Positions 16,556 to 26,002 are shown, numbered from the stretch's first letter. The stretch is 64,000 nt of DNA from Pseudomonas cannabina (GCF_900100365.1 NZ_FNKU01000001.1:4353501-4417500); one strand, 5' to 3'. Notes: a model not told the origin generated them from the letters alone. Numbers and translations are program-made.

Positions 16556-16789
16556 TCAAACGAAATGCCGAGTTCTCTCCAGAATTCTAGCGAGCAAGCC
16601 TGCTTCGACAGACGAGACTGCTGGTCGGCGGAACTCTACGACATTACATTCAGCTAAAGGATAGGCGTGTGAAGACTCTATGATCGTTGCCACAGGCAGG
16701 TACGATTGATCGCCGATGTCCAAAGCTTCGAATGACAAAGTCAGCTGAGTGCCCTGTTCTGAGTAATCAAATTCATCAACGATTTTCAT
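16556..16789 (-). CDS. Small protein of unknown function downstream of avcD
   Basis: 77 residues, ATG at 16789 preceded by GGAGC 7 bp upstream. It starts 38 bp after the avcD stop on the same strand, so the two are likely co-transcribed. The sequence opens MKIVDEFDYSEQGTQLTLSF and is acidic to neutral, with no membrane segment or known motif. An IS5 copy lies 26 bp beyond its stop. It might be an accessory of the deaminase system, but only position supports this. Confidence 0.6.
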   Translation of the reverse strand: MKIVDEFDYSEQGTQLTLSFEALDIGDQSYLPVATIIESSHAYPLAECNVVEFRRPAVSSVEAGLLARILERTRHFV

Positions 16790-16827
16790 AAAAATGCTCC
16801 AATGCTGCTACCGATAACCGGTTGATC

Positions 16828-18390
16828 TCAAATGCCGCGCGAGGATAAACCCTGAACGATGAGAGATTCAAGAGTCGGAATAGCTTCCATTGTGACAAAA
16901 GCGACGGGATGAGCCTCCCTGGTTTGCATAACGCCCTCCGAGTTTTTCCGACCTTTGGGGTGAGCAGAGAAGAAGCGAAGAAATCGTGAGGGCGCTACGC
17001 CATCGAACGGCATCACTCTCACCTTATCCGTTTCATTCTCATTTTCAGTTATAGCATCCTCGTGAAGCTTCGTCGCAAGGCTCTTCCGGTAGGGCTCCAA
17101 AAAGTAAACCTCACGTACACCAGCTGCGACGATGTGCCGCGCACATGAATGACATGGATACGTGGTCACAAATAGTTTCCCATCACGGATTTTCCCGCCA
17201 TCGGTGCTTCCAGCACTGAGTAAAGCATGCATCTCGGCGTGCACAGCACGAGAAAACTCAATCAGGCTCTTGAGTTGGGATTTCTTCCGTATTGCCTTGT
17301 AGACCTTTTCGCGGTTTGCTTCATCGATGAGCCCTTCGCTCGATAGCAAATCGACGATAGCGTTCGAGATGACCTCTTTCTCCTGATCGTTGGAGCATCG
17401 ACCGCCTTCGAGGTTCCAGCAGCGTCGATCTTCATCTGGGGAGCTTCCATAAGACTCTGTCTGGTAGAGCCCGCCGAAGGCTTTGGGTACGTCATTCCAC
17501 CCCGTTGCTAATATTTCCCCTTCCTCGCTTGTAATTGCAGCGCCGACCTGACGGGAGAGGCATGCGGAATTTCGTGCGGCGGAAAATGCTGCATACATAG
17601 CGCGCTCGTTGAGGGTTGGCGTCGCGATGACTGTTCCCAAAATGAGATCAAGGAATCGTTTAACGCGTCCTTTGCGATGCGTGTCGGTCGTTTTTTCTAC
17701 GCGTAAGAAGAAGTCTGCTTGCGGAAAGGTGTCTTCGACTCGTTGCCCGTGATCCATCTCTTCGCCGGAGTCTCGATCGATCAGATCGTGAATCTGATCG
17801 CCTTGGCCTTTGTAGCGTTCTAGCCTGGTGATTCGTAGCTCAATCGGGGAATAGACGCCTACCACATGCAGCATGTCCCCGTAGACGGAGCGCAGCAGGC
17901 GGAGTTCGTCGATATGTTTAATTGAGTCGATAATGTGGCAATAGCGGACAGTGATCTTTGGAGTCGGCGGCGAACCCGAAGTGTCGAAAAGGTCAGGCTC
18001 TTGAATTTTTTCAGCAGCCTGCTGCGCTTCTTCTCGTTCAAGGGTAATTCGACGAATGGCGAAGCGCGCCAAGATCTCGTTTCCATGTTCTTCGCGAAGT
18101 TTGTTACCTGCTTCAATTAGCTTGAGGATCGACTTCTCACCCGTCAGCGACTTTTGCTTACGGATTTCGTCACTCAGCCTGATGATGTTTACTTTTTCGT
18201 AGTTGTAATCGGTGCCAAGTAGCAGTTCCTGGAATGTTTTTGCCACGTCGTGCAACGGTGTTCCCATCGGTCCGCACAACGCGATAACAATCTCTGGAGT
18301 GATCGTTTTACCGATTGCACCGATGTCGTCGAAATGCCCGCCTTTATTACTGTTAGCCGATGCTATGAGACGAAAATCCGGAGCTGCCAT
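16828..18390 (-). CDS. avcD: AvcD/DcdV-type anti-phage deoxycytidylate deaminase
   Basis: 520 residues in the two-part layout of AvcD (about 530 residues). The N-terminal P-loop NTPase-like domain has a degenerate loop, CGPMGTPLHD (39-48), in which the usual Lys is missing, as in AvcD. The C-terminal dCMP-deaminase domain (about 255-460) has the zinc and catalytic residues HAE (384-386) and PCHSC (412-416). AvcD converts dCTP/dCMP to dUTP/dUMP on infection and so starves phages of dC nucleotides. In Vibrio its activity is held in check by the small RNA AvcI encoded just upstream; here only about 100 bp (18391-18491) lie between the start and the island end. The start at 18390 has AGGGA upstream. 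Confidence 0.85.
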   Translation of the reverse strand: MAAPDFRLIASANSNKGGHFDDIGAIGKTITPEIVIALCGPMGTPLHDVAKTFQELLLGTDYNYEKVNIIRLSDEIRKQKSLTGEKSILKLIEAGNKLREEHGNEILARFAIRRITLEREEAQQAAEKIQEPDLFDTSGSPPTPKITVRYCHIIDSIKHIDELRLLRSVYGDMLHVVGVYSPIELRITRLERYKGQGDQIHDLIDRDSGEEMDHGQRVEDTFPQADFFLRVEKTTDTHRKGRVKRFLDLILGTVIATPTLNERAMYAAFSAARNSACLSRQVGAAITSEEGEILATGWNDVPKAFGGLYQTESYGSSPDEDRRCWNLEGGRCSNDQEKEVISNAIVDLLSSEGLIDEANREKVYKAIRKKSQLKSLIEFSRAVHAEMHALLSAGSTDGGKIRDGKLFVTTYPCHSCARHIVAAGVREVYFLEPYRKSLATKLHEDAITENENETDKVRVMPFDGVAPSRFLRFFSAHPKGRKNSEGVMQTREAHPVAFVTMEAIPTLESLIVQGLSSRGI

Positions 18391-18491
18391 AACGATCCCT
18401 GCTGGTAGGTGAGCTTCACTGGTGAATCATCGCACAATGACATCACCGTTTAGTAGCTTTGCGTTAAATAGCGTCTCCAAGCGTAGTCAGC

Positions 18492-18537
18492 AGTCGCATT
18501 AATTTCGAGAATTTCTCATTTATTTCGAAAACCGACA
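18492..18537 (-). mobile_element. Tn7-like transposon end (island right boundary)
   Basis: Read inward from comM, the element starts TGTCGG at 18537. It is followed by two adjoining 20-bp direct repeats, 18531-18512 and 18511-18492, that agree at 16 of 20 positions (core TCGAAAT.AATG.GA). A terminal TGT plus repeated about 20-bp sites is how Tn7-type ends are built for TnsB binding. The other end must be left of the window, together with the rest of comM. A 5-bp duplication would start with GCCAC at 18538-18542. Confidence 0.65.
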
Positions 18538-19383
18538 GCCACCGCCCACCAACGCCGGCCCCGATGCCGAGTGATGCGGTTGCCGAAACGGCCGCTGCGG
18601 CCAACTGGTCAGCGGCACCTGACTGGCGACCGACTGGATCGCCGCCACTTCCAGCGCTTCGTGCTCATCCAGCGGCGGCAACAAACCCGGCAGGCGACTG
18701 GCGAGCAACGTCTTGCCGGTGCCAGGCGGCCCACTGAACAACAGGTTATGTGCACCGGCAGCGGCAATCACCAATGCACGTTTCGCTGCGGTCTGGCCCT
18801 GCACTTCGCTTAAATCCGGATACGGCTTGGGCTGGTGCAACAGACCGCTGGACTGATACGGCGCAATCACCGTGCGCCCGTTGAAATGCGCGACCAGCTC
18901 CAGCAAATGATTGACCGCGAGCACCCGCAACCCCGACGCCAGACAGGCCTCCTCGGCATTCACCGCCGGAATGATCAGTGTCCGCTCCGCAGCACGCGCC
19001 GCCAGCGCAGCAGGCAACACCCCCTGAATCGGCCGAAGCGCCCCCGACAGCGCCAGCTCGCCCAGACACTCAACATCCTGCAACGCAACCAACGGGATCT
19101 GCCCGCTCGCCGCCAACAAACCCAGCGCAATGGCCAGATCAAAACGACCGCCATCCTTGGGCAAATCAGCCGGCGCAAGATTGAGCGTGATACGCCGCGC
19201 CGGAAAATCCAGCCCGGAATTGAGAATCGCACTGCGCACCCGGTCCTTGCTCTCCTTGACCGCCCCCTCCGGCAAACCGACCAGCGTCAGGGCTGGCAGG
19301 CCATTGGTCAAATGCGCTTCAACAGTGACCGCCGGGGCTTCCACTCCAACCTGGGCACGACTATGGACGATAGCCATCGACAT
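18520..19383 (-). pseudogene. comM: comM (yifB) truncated by the island
   Basis: The first 281 or so residues are a normal ComM/YifB (about 500 residues when complete): N-terminal LonC-like domain (MSMAIVHSRAQVGVEAPAV, LNLAPADLPKDGGRFDL), then the Walker A FSGPPGTGKTLLASRLP and RPFRQPHHSASGPALVGGG. The native sequence stops at GGG, and CRFSK-stop is read from the transposon. ComM is the AAA+ helicase that extends branch migration during natural transformation. The downstream Mg-chelatase-like part (Walker B FLDELPEF) is missing here. The break is at the known Tn7-like/AbaR target region of comM. Confidence 0.93.
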
Positions 19384-19614
19384 GGATCATTCCTTGATAT
19401 GGGCGATGGGTGGGTATGGTGCTTTATTTGAGGCGCGGGGGTGGGTGGGGAATGGATACAGGGTGTGAGGGGGAGAAAGGTGTCACAAATTAAAGATGGT
19501 ACGGCCTACGCCCTGAGAACGTACTTGCACACCTGCCTAGCGTTACAGCACGATGCCTGGCTCAAGACTAAGGACAGACACGATGATCAAGCCCCCTGAA
19601 CAAGAAACCTCAAT
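19384..19614. other. Gap upstream of comM
   Basis: 231 bp between the divergent comM and coq7-like genes. It should hold both promoters. No hairpin or RNA gene is evident. Confidence 0.5.
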
Positions 19615-20157
19615 GTGAACTCACCTGTTTGTAAGGTTGGGAACGAAGATCTCGGTAACCGCATGATGAAGGTTGATCATGCGGGTGAGCATGGTGCGAT
19701 CTGTATCTACAGCGGGCAATTGTTGATGGCCCGGCTTTTCGTTCCGAGCATGGTGGACGAGCTCAAAGAGTTTCTCTCCCATGAGCGACGCCATCGAACA
19801 GTCTTTCAGGAGGAACTGCAACGTCGTAATTATGCCCGCTGCCGCAGTTATTGGTTGTGTGGCATCGGCGGCTTGGCATTAGGTCTTCTGACTGGCATCT
19901 GCGGCCGCAAAGCCATTGTCGCTACTACCGTCGCGGTTGAAAGTGTGGTGCTCAAGCATTTGGCGCACCAGCTTGATGTGCTCGTCAATATTGATCCCTA
20001 TGCGGTGGCGGCCATTACTTCGATTGTGGAGGAAGAGCAGCATCATCATGACCACTCAGCGGCCCAGATTGATGTGCGCGATCCTTGGTTTCGAATGCTG
20101 ACGCCCATGGTGACGGCATGGACTGAGGCCGTAATCTGGATGGGTATGCGCTCTTGA
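19615..20157 (+). CDS. Coq7-family di-iron carboxylate protein
   Basis: 180 residues from a GTG start. The ferritin-like di-iron motifs of the COQ7 family are visible: DHAGEHGAICIYSGQ (about 21-35), HERRH (about 59-63), AVESVVLKHLAHQL and EEEQHHHDH (about 138-146). A hydrophobic stretch around 80-105 would serve as the membrane-dipping segment. COQ7 hydroxylates 2-octaprenyl-3-methyl-6-methoxy-benzoquinone in ubiquinone synthesis. It lies outside the usual coq7 context, in a variable spot beside IS remnants, so it may be a second, acquired copy; this is inferred. Confidence 0.75.
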   Translation: MNSPVCKVGNEDLGNRMMKVDHAGEHGAICIYSGQLLMARLFVPSMVDELKEFLSHERRHRTVFQEELQRRNYARCRSYWLCGIGGLALGLLTGICGRKAIVATTVAVESVVLKHLAHQLDVLVNIDPYAVAAITSIVEEEQHHHDHSAAQIDVRDPWFRMLTPMVTAWTEAVIWMGMRS

Positions 20158-20159
20158 AA

Positions 20160-20483
20160 ACGTGTATGACGCGTCGGTTTTAGTTCAGCTCCAGAATCTG
20201 CTGCTCCAACTGGCGATTTCGTTGCTGCTCATTGGTCAATGGCTTGCCAATTCCCGGCTCACCCAACAGTTCGGCCTTTTATTGCTCAACCATCGCCGCA
20301 CTGCCGTATCACTCAGATTCATGTCGAGACAGACCGAGTTCACACTCTGCCCCTGACCAATGATGAGCTTGCAGACATCAAGCTTGAAGGCTGCATCGAA
20401 TTTTCTGTATTTCTTGGTCATGGTGATTCCTCAATGGGTGTAGTGTCACCCACTGAGGTGTCCGGGGTTATTAGACCACTACA
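20160..20483 (-). pseudogene. IS3-family OrfA remnant
   Basis: The minus strand reads MTKKYRKFDAAFKLDVCKLI from 20421, the helix-turn-helix OrfA of IS3 elements. It continues after an in-frame stop and frame change as KAELLGEPGIGKPLT and QLEQQILELN. The IS end (TGTAGTGG) lies at 20483, about 60 bp above the OrfA start. OrfB is absent. Confidence 0.75.
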
Positions 20484-20624
20484 CTGGACGCTTCGAGCGC
20501 CTGCTATCGCGTCGGCTATGAAAGCCCGTCGCAATTCAGCAGGGAGTACAGCCGTGAGTTTGGCTGTCCGCCTTCGACAGATCTCAGCCGAGTGCGGCAG
20601 ATCGGCTGATATCCCCGTCCGACA

Positions 20625-20969
20625 TCAGCGTCCGGGCGCGGTCGACCGCGCATATTGGTCCTGACTGATCCACCCGGTAAACGAACGATCATCGGCATTG
20701 ATGAACTCGTCCGGCTTGTGCCCCTGCTCCATGCTGCCCGGCCCGCAGACCACTGCCGGGATGCCTGACTGGTTGAACGACCCACCTTCGGTTCCGAAGG
20801 CAACCGTGCCGAACGCGCGGGAGCCACAGAAACCGGCGATCAATTCCGCCGCCTGGCGGTGCAGGGGACTATCCAGCCCCGGATAGCTCGGCAGTTCCGT
20901 GAAGCGAATCTCGCTCCGGGCACTGACCATCACGTCACTAATTATCCAAATGAAGGAAAAGTCCCACAT
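20625..20969 (-). pseudogene. Fragment of an ArgE/M20-family deacetylase
   Basis: About 100 residues match the C-terminal end of acetylornithine deacetylase-type enzymes: SEIRFTELPSYPGLDSPLH, VAFGTEGGSFNQSGIPAVVC, then GPGSMEQGHKPDEFI. The N-terminal two-thirds, including the zinc ligands, is missing. It differs in sequence from the intact argE-like gene at 57963-59120. Confidence 0.7.
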
Positions 20970-21023
20970 GACTTGCCGAAGGGCCGCATTGCAGGTCGTC
21001 GTAATGGCAAATAAAGCATTGTA

Positions 21024-21040
21024 TTAACGAATAACGTTAA
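21024..21040. promoter_or_regulatory. Inverted repeat upstream of higBA (possible operator)
   Basis: TTAACG-AATAA-CGTTAA, ending 9 bp before the higB start. Placement and symmetry suit HigA autorepression, which is usual for this family. No footprint evidence can be had from sequence. Confidence 0.5.
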
Positions 21041-21049
21041 GCTTTAATC

Positions 21050-21328
21050 ATGATTGTGAGCTTTAAATGTATGCACACGAGATCTCTATTTTTTCATGGC
21101 AAGACGCGGTTATGGCCATCAATCAAGTCTGTTGCCGAGCGCAAGCTTGCAATGCTTGATGCTGCTACCTCGACGCTGGATTTGCGTTCTCCGCCTGGTA
21201 ACCGACTGGAGGCGCTCGATGGAAGTCGTTCTGGCCAATACAGCATCCGTATAAACGCTCAATTCAAGATTTGCTTCGTCTGGGGCACCAACGGCCCCGA
21301 GGATGTGGAAATTGTCGATTATCACTGA
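21050..21328 (+). CDS. higB: HigB-type mRNA interferase toxin
   Basis: 92 residues, the size of HigB/RelE toxins. The C-terminal half is family-typical: PPGNRLEALDGSRSGQYSIR, then FKICFVW and DVEIVDYH. HigB cleaves mRNA on the ribosome. It precedes its antitoxin by 9 bp, the toxin-first order of higBA. The N-terminal part (residues 10-35) is more diverged than usual but the frame is whole. Confidence 0.9.
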   Translation: MIVSFKCMHTRSLFFHGKTRLWPSIKSVAERKLAMLDAATSTLDLRSPPGNRLEALDGSRSGQYSIRINAQFKICFVWGTNGPEDVEIVDYH

Positions 21329-21337
21329 GGTACCCCA

Positions 21338-21643
21338 ATGACCAAAAACGGAATGCGCCCTGTCCACCCAGGCGAGGTCTTGAAAGAGGAATATCTTAAA
21401 CCGATGGGGCTGACCGCTGCAGCTCTGGCCAGGGCCCTCAACGTGTCGACGCCGACGGTGAACGACATTGTGCTCCAGCGCAGAGGCGTGAGCGCTGATG
21501 TGGCGCTGCGTCTTGCTGCATGCCTTGATACGAGCGCCGAGTTCTGGCTGAACCTGCAACTCGCTCACGACCTGCGCAAGACAGAAATGGAAAAGGGCGC
21601 TCAGATTCGTGACCAGGTCACGCGCCTGGCCTGCTGTGCATGA
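21338..21643 (+). CDS. higA: HigA-type antitoxin (Cro/CI helix-turn-helix)
   Basis: 101 residues. It opens MRPVHPGEVLKEEYLKPMGL, followed by the helix-turn-helix AAALARALNVSTPTVNDIV (about 30-50) and SAEFWLNLQLAHDL, all typical of HigA. It binds and neutralises HigB and represses the operon. Acquired TA pair between comM and ubiK. Confidence 0.93.
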   Translation: MTKNGMRPVHPGEVLKEEYLKPMGLTAAALARALNVSTPTVNDIVLQRRGVSADVALRLAACLDTSAEFWLNLQLAHDLRKTEMEKGAQIRDQVTRLACCA

Positions 21644-21687
21644 CAATGCTCAGCGCTGCAGCACTGACAGCAATACAAGAGAAGCCC

Positions 21688-21969
21688 TTATTCGGCTTTT
21701 TCAGTCCCTGCGGCCCCGCCGACTTTCCCTTCCAGCTCGGCCATTTTGGCCTCCAGCGCCTCAAGACGGGCGCGGGTGCGGGTGCGGGCGAGGACGGCCA
21801 TCTGGCTGTCGAATTCTTCGCGGCTGACCAGGTCCAGTTTGCTGAAGCCACTTTGTAGCAGGGCCTTGAACTGAGTTTCGAATTCACTGCGAGGGACGGG
21901 CGTTTCGCCATTGAACAGGCGCGAGGCGTGGCCGCTGAGGGCGTCGAGGAAAGCTTTGGGCGCGATCAT
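21688..21969 (-). CDS. ubiK: Ubiquinone biosynthesis accessory factor UbiK
   Basis: 93 residues: MIAPKAFLDALSGHASRLF at the start and a C-terminal coiled coil (about 53-80, REEFDSQMAVLARTRTRARL...EALEAKMAELE). This is the YqiC/BMFP family. UbiK supports the late steps of ubiquinone synthesis together with UbiJ. In Pseudomonas it lies between comM and glnK, as here. Confidence 0.93.
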   Translation of the reverse strand: MIAPKAFLDALSGHASRLFNGETPVPRSEFETQFKALLQSGFSKLDLVSREEFDSQMAVLARTRTRARLEALEAKMAELEGKVGGAAGTEKAE

Positions 21970-22727
<758 letters not shown>

Positions 22728-22761
22728 GCCGCCAAACCCCAACGCCCCAGGAGAAAACAAT

Positions 22762-24099
22762 ATGACTCTGCGTCAATTCGCAGGGCTCGGTGCCCTGTTG
22801 TCCCTCGCATTACCTGGTCTTGCCCTGGCGGCTGATCCAGTGGCCGAGCCGGTGCTGAACTCTGGCGACACCGCATGGATGCTGACCGCGACCGCTCTGG
22901 TCCTGTTCATGACCATTCCCGGCCTCGCGCTGTTCTACGGCGGCATGGTTCGCTCAAAAAACATTCTGTCCGTGATGATGCAGTGTTTCGCCATTACCGG
23001 CCTGATCAGCATTCTGTGGGTCGTTTACGGCTACAGCATTGCGTTTGACACAACCGGTATGGAAGCGGGCGTCGTCAACTTCAATTCCTTCTTTGGCGGT
23101 ATGGGTAAAGCGTTCCTGGCGGGTATCACGCCGGCGAGCCTTACCGGTCCTGCTGCATTGTTCCCTGAGGCGGTGTTCGTCACCTTCCAGATGACCTTTG
23201 CAATCATCACCCCCGCGCTGATCGTCGGTGCTTTCGCAGAGCGCATGAAGTTCTCCGCGATGCTGATCTTCATGGGTATCTGGTTCACGCTGGTCTACGC
23301 GCCAATCGCTCACATGGTCTGGGGCGGCGTCGGTGGTCTGATGTGGGACTGGGGCGTTCTGGACTTCGCAGGCGGCACCGTGGTGCACATCAACGCCGGT
23401 GTAGCCGGTCTGGTGGCGTGCCTGGTACTGGGCAAGCGCAAAGGCTTCCCGACCACCCCGATGGCTCCGCACAATCTGGGTTACACCCTGATCGGCGCAG
23501 CAATGCTCTGGGTCGGCTGGTTCGGTTTCAACGCCGGTTCCGCCGCTGCAGCCAACGGCACTGCCGGTATGGCGATGCTGGTGACTCAAATCGCTACCGC
23601 TGCCGCCGCGCTGGGCTGGATGTTCGCCGAGTGGCTGACGCACGGTAAGCCAAGTGCGCTGGGCATCGCTTCGGGTGTGGTTGCCGGTCTGGTTGCCATT
23701 ACTCCGGCGGCCGGTACTGTTGGCCCGATGGGTTCTCTGATCATCGGTCTGGCTGCAGGCGTGATCTGCTTCTTCTGCGCCACCAGCCTGAAACGCAAGC
23801 TTGGCTACGACGACTCCCTGGACGCCTTCGGTGTGCACGGTATCGGTGGCATCGTCGGCGCGATCCTGACCGGCGTGTTTGCAGCCCCGGCACTGGGCGG
23901 CTTCGGCACCGTGACTGACATCGGCGCTCAAGTCTGGATTCAGTTCAAGGGCGTTGCATTCACCGTCGTCTACACCGCGATTGTGACCTTCATCATCCTC
24001 AAGGTGCTGGATGCCGTGATGGGTCTACGGGTCACTGACGAGGAAGAATCGGTTGGTCTGGACCTTGCGCAACACAACGAGCGTGGCTACAACCTGTAA
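22762..24099 (+). CDS. amtB: Ammonium channel AmtB
   Basis: 445 residues. A cleavable signal peptide (about 1-23, ending LALAADP) is followed by about 11 membrane segments. Motifs include DTAWMLTATALVLFMTIPGL, ALFYGGMVR, FAERMKF, the pore-lining WGGVGGLMWDWG...GTVVHINAG (with the first pore His) and DDSLDAFGVHGIGGI (second pore His). It conducts ammonium into the cell and is regulated by GlnK. The ATG at 22762 has AGGAG 8 bp upstream. Followed by a strong terminator. Confidence 0.97.
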   Translation: MTLRQFAGLGALLSLALPGLALAADPVAEPVLNSGDTAWMLTATALVLFMTIPGLALFYGGMVRSKNILSVMMQCFAITGLISILWVVYGYSIAFDTTGMEAGVVNFNSFFGGMGKAFLAGITPASLTGPAALFPEAVFVTFQMTFAIITPALIVGAFAERMKFSAMLIFMGIWFTLVYAPIAHMVWGGVGGLMWDWGVLDFAGGTVVHINAGVAGLVACLVLGKRKGFPTTPMAPHNLGYTLIGAAMLWVGWFGFNAGSAAAANGTAGMAMLVTQIATAAAALGWMFAEWLTHGKPSALGIASGVVAGLVAITPAAGTVGPMGSLIIGLAAGVICFFCATSLKRKLGYDDSLDAFGVHGIGGIVGAILTGVFAAPALGGFGTVTDIGAQVWIQFKGVAFTVVYTAIVTFIILKVLDAVMGLRVTDEEESVGLDLAQHNERGYNL

Positions 24100-24120
24100 G
24101 CACTAGCCCGCCAAAAAGAA

Positions 24121-24146
24121 ATGCCCGGTGTCCGGGCATTTTTTTT
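24121..24146 (+). terminator. Intrinsic terminator after amtB
   Basis: ATGCCCGG-TGT-CCGGGCAT stem followed by eight Ts, 21 bp after the amtB stop. Confidence 0.95.
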
Positions 24147-24376
24147 GTCTGAGGTTTGTGGATAAACCCGGTGTTTTTGCTGTCATTGATCTTGCCCGCG
24201 TCAATGATCCCGGTTCGATGACGCAGCGCAGGTGACGTGATTGCAGGTGGCTGTGCAGACGTAGTCGTGAGCATTGCCATGACGGTCTTCGTCAACTTGC
24301 AGGGAAGCCGGTTTATTGCGCGCTTTGCTTTTTTCTCAGTCGAGTTAGAATGCGCGCCGAAGGTGCGGAGAACGGT

Positions 24377-24802
24377 ATGTGGCATCAATCCAGAATCGCC
24401 TTGCGGGCCAGGCCTCGTGGGTTTCATCTGGTTTCCGACGAAATACAGGCAGGCCTGCCTCCGTTGCGGAATTGTCGTGTCGGATTGCTACACTTGTGGC
24501 TGCAACATACCTCGGCGTCGTTGACCGTCAACGAAAACGCCGACCCGGCGGTGCGTCGTGACTTCGAGCGTTTTTTCAACCGGCTGGTGCCCCAGGGCGT
24601 TGACGGCTATGAGCATGACGACGAAGGCCCTGATGACTTGCCCGCACATTTCAAGGCCAGCCTGCTGGGCTGTCAGTTGGTTTTGCCGGTAACGGAAGGC
24701 CGACTGGCGCTGGGCACTTGGCAAGGTATTTACCTGGGCGAACATCGAGACGCTGCCGGGTCTCGTAACGTCCTTGCCACCCTCCAGGGTGAATGGACAT
24801 AA
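24377..24802 (+). CDS. yjbQ: YjbQ-family protein (UPF0047)
   Basis: 141 residues from ATG 24377 ([20 protein letters not shown]), with GGAG 7 bp upstream; longer upstream frames lack similarity. Family motifs: [20 protein letters not shown] (about 40-60), [20 protein letters not shown] and [16 protein letters not shown]. Relatives show weak thiamine-phosphate synthase activity when expressed in E. coli, but the true role is not known. Conserved position between amtB and sutA in Pseudomonas. Confidence 0.93.
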   Translation: MWHQSRIALRARPRGFHLVSDEIQAGLPPLRNCRVGLLHLWLQHTSASLTVNENADPAVRRDFERFFNRLVPQGVDGYEHDDEGPDDLPAHFKASLLGCQLVLPVTEGRLALGTWQGIYLGEHRDAAGSRNVLATLQGEWT

Positions 24803-24900
24803 CCGCTGGAGTCAGCGGTTGTTGAATTTTTCCGGCCACCTTAGTAATTCCGGGTGGTTGGGCTATAACTAATCAGCTTTCGCAAGTCATGAGGTAGAAC

Positions 24901-25230
24901 ATGAGCGACGACGACATTGATGACGACTTGGTAGACGACGTAGAAGGCGAGGATGACGGTGAGGAGCTTGCAGCTGCTTCTCCGGAAGACGAAGCGGTCG
25001 AGGTAGACGACTCCGACGTTCCGGCGGCACCCGCCAAAGGCAAGGCCAAGGCCGCAGTTTCGGTCGAGGAATTGCCCAGCGTAGAAGCCAAGAACAAAGA
25101 GCGGGATGCACTGGCGCGTGCCATGGAAGAATTCCTGGCGCGTGGCGGCAAGGTGCAGGAAGTGGAGGCCAATGTGGTCGCTGATCCGCCCAAGAAGCCT
25201 GAAAACAAGTACGGCAGCCGTCCTATCTGA
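24901..25230 (+). CDS. sutA: RNA polymerase-binding regulator SutA
   Basis: 109 residues (P. aeruginosa SutA has 105). An acidic, disordered N-terminal tail (about 1-45, rich in Asp/Glu) precedes the conserved helix KNKERDALARAMEEFLARGG (about 64-83) and the C-terminal NKYGSRPI. SutA binds the RNA polymerase beta subunit and raises rRNA and other transcription in slow-growing cells. It sits alone, with a terminator after it. Confidence 0.95.
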   Translation: MSDDDIDDDLVDDVEGEDDGEELAAASPEDEAVEVDDSDVPAAPAKGKAKAAVSVEELPSVEAKNKERDALARAMEEFLARGGKVQEVEANVVADPPKKPENKYGSRPI

Positions 25231-25251
25231 AGTTGTGACTGCCTTGTGATA

Positions 25252-25286
25252 AAGAAAAGCCCGCCGTCGCTGCGGGCTTTTTCTTG
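25252..25286. terminator. Bidirectional terminator between sutA and yigB
   Basis: AAGAAAAGCCCGC-CGTCGCT-GCGGGCTTTTTCTT has an A tract on one side and a T tract on the other. It serves the convergent genes sutA (stop 25230) and yigB (stop 25310). Confidence 0.92.
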
Positions 25287-25309
25287 GGCGCGTTTTGTAC
25301 GGGGCGGGG

Positions 25310-26002
25310 CTAGGCCCAGCGGGCGAGTACTTCCGGCAACTGCGACAGGTTGTGGATCTCGGCATCCGGCAGCCTGTCGGCATCCCAGACTTTGCCTTGC
25401 GGGTTGTACCAGATGGCACGCATACCTGCCTGTTGAGCGCCTGCGATATCGTCGCTGGGGTGGTCGCCGACGTGGACAGCCGCGCTGGCGTCGGTCTTGC
25501 CGCGTCTGAGCGCTTCGAGAAACAGCGCCGGGTCGGGTTTGCCGATACCCAGGTCTTCGGCGCACAGGGCGAAGGTAAAGTAGTCCGCCAGCCCCAGCCG
25601 CCGCACATCGGCATTGCCGTTGGTGATCACGCCGAGCGTGAAGGTCTTGGCGAGAATTTCTAGGGTGGGTTGCACATCCGGGAAAATCTGCACCTGATGG
25701 CGGCCATGCAGGAACACTTCAAATGCCTGATCAGCGAGATCCTGCGCTTCGTCGGGCTCGTAACCGGCGTCTTCCAGGGCATGAAACAGCACCCGCCGCC
25801 GCAGTGCGCTGATCCGGTGCTTCAAGGTGGGATCAGCGGCCACCAGGCGTGAGCGGATCTCCCATAGATGCTCGACGGGAACGGGGCCGAGCCTGGGCGC
25901 GTGCTCGGCCAGCCAGTCACGCAGCGTGGCTTCGGCACCGACGATCGCCGGTGCGGTATCCCAGAGCGTGTCATCGAGGTCGAACGTCACCAGCTTAATC
26001 AT
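25310..26002 (-). CDS. yigB: HAD-family hydrolase YigB-like (flavin mononucleotide phosphatase group)
   Basis: 230 residues from ATG 26002 ([16 protein letters not shown]). HAD motif I is DLDDT (8-12), motif II GVITNGN (Thr, about 118), motif III Lys in IGKPDPALF and motif [11 protein letters not shown]. This is the YigB/HAD-IA group; in E. coli YigB is one of the FMN phosphatases that makes riboflavin. It overlaps the xerC stop by 8 bp and is last in the lptM-lysA-dapF-DUF484-xerC-yigB operon. A longer frame upstream lies wholly within xerC and is not used. Confidence 0.93.
   Translation of the reverse strand: MIKLVTFDLDDTLWDTAPAIVGAEATLRDWLAEHAPRLGPVPVEHLWEIRSRLVAADPTLKHRISALRRRVLFHALEDAGYEPDEAQDLADQAFEVFLHGRHQVQIFPDVQPTLEILAKTFTLGVITNGNADVRRLGLADYFTFALCAEDLGIGKPDPALFLEALRRGKTDASAAVHVGDHPSDDIAGAQQAGMRAIWYNPQGKVWDADRLPDAEIHNLSQLPEVLARWA

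Noticed and set aside
22954..23931. Minus-strand frame of 325 codons
   Set aside because: Antisense to amtB; no motif.
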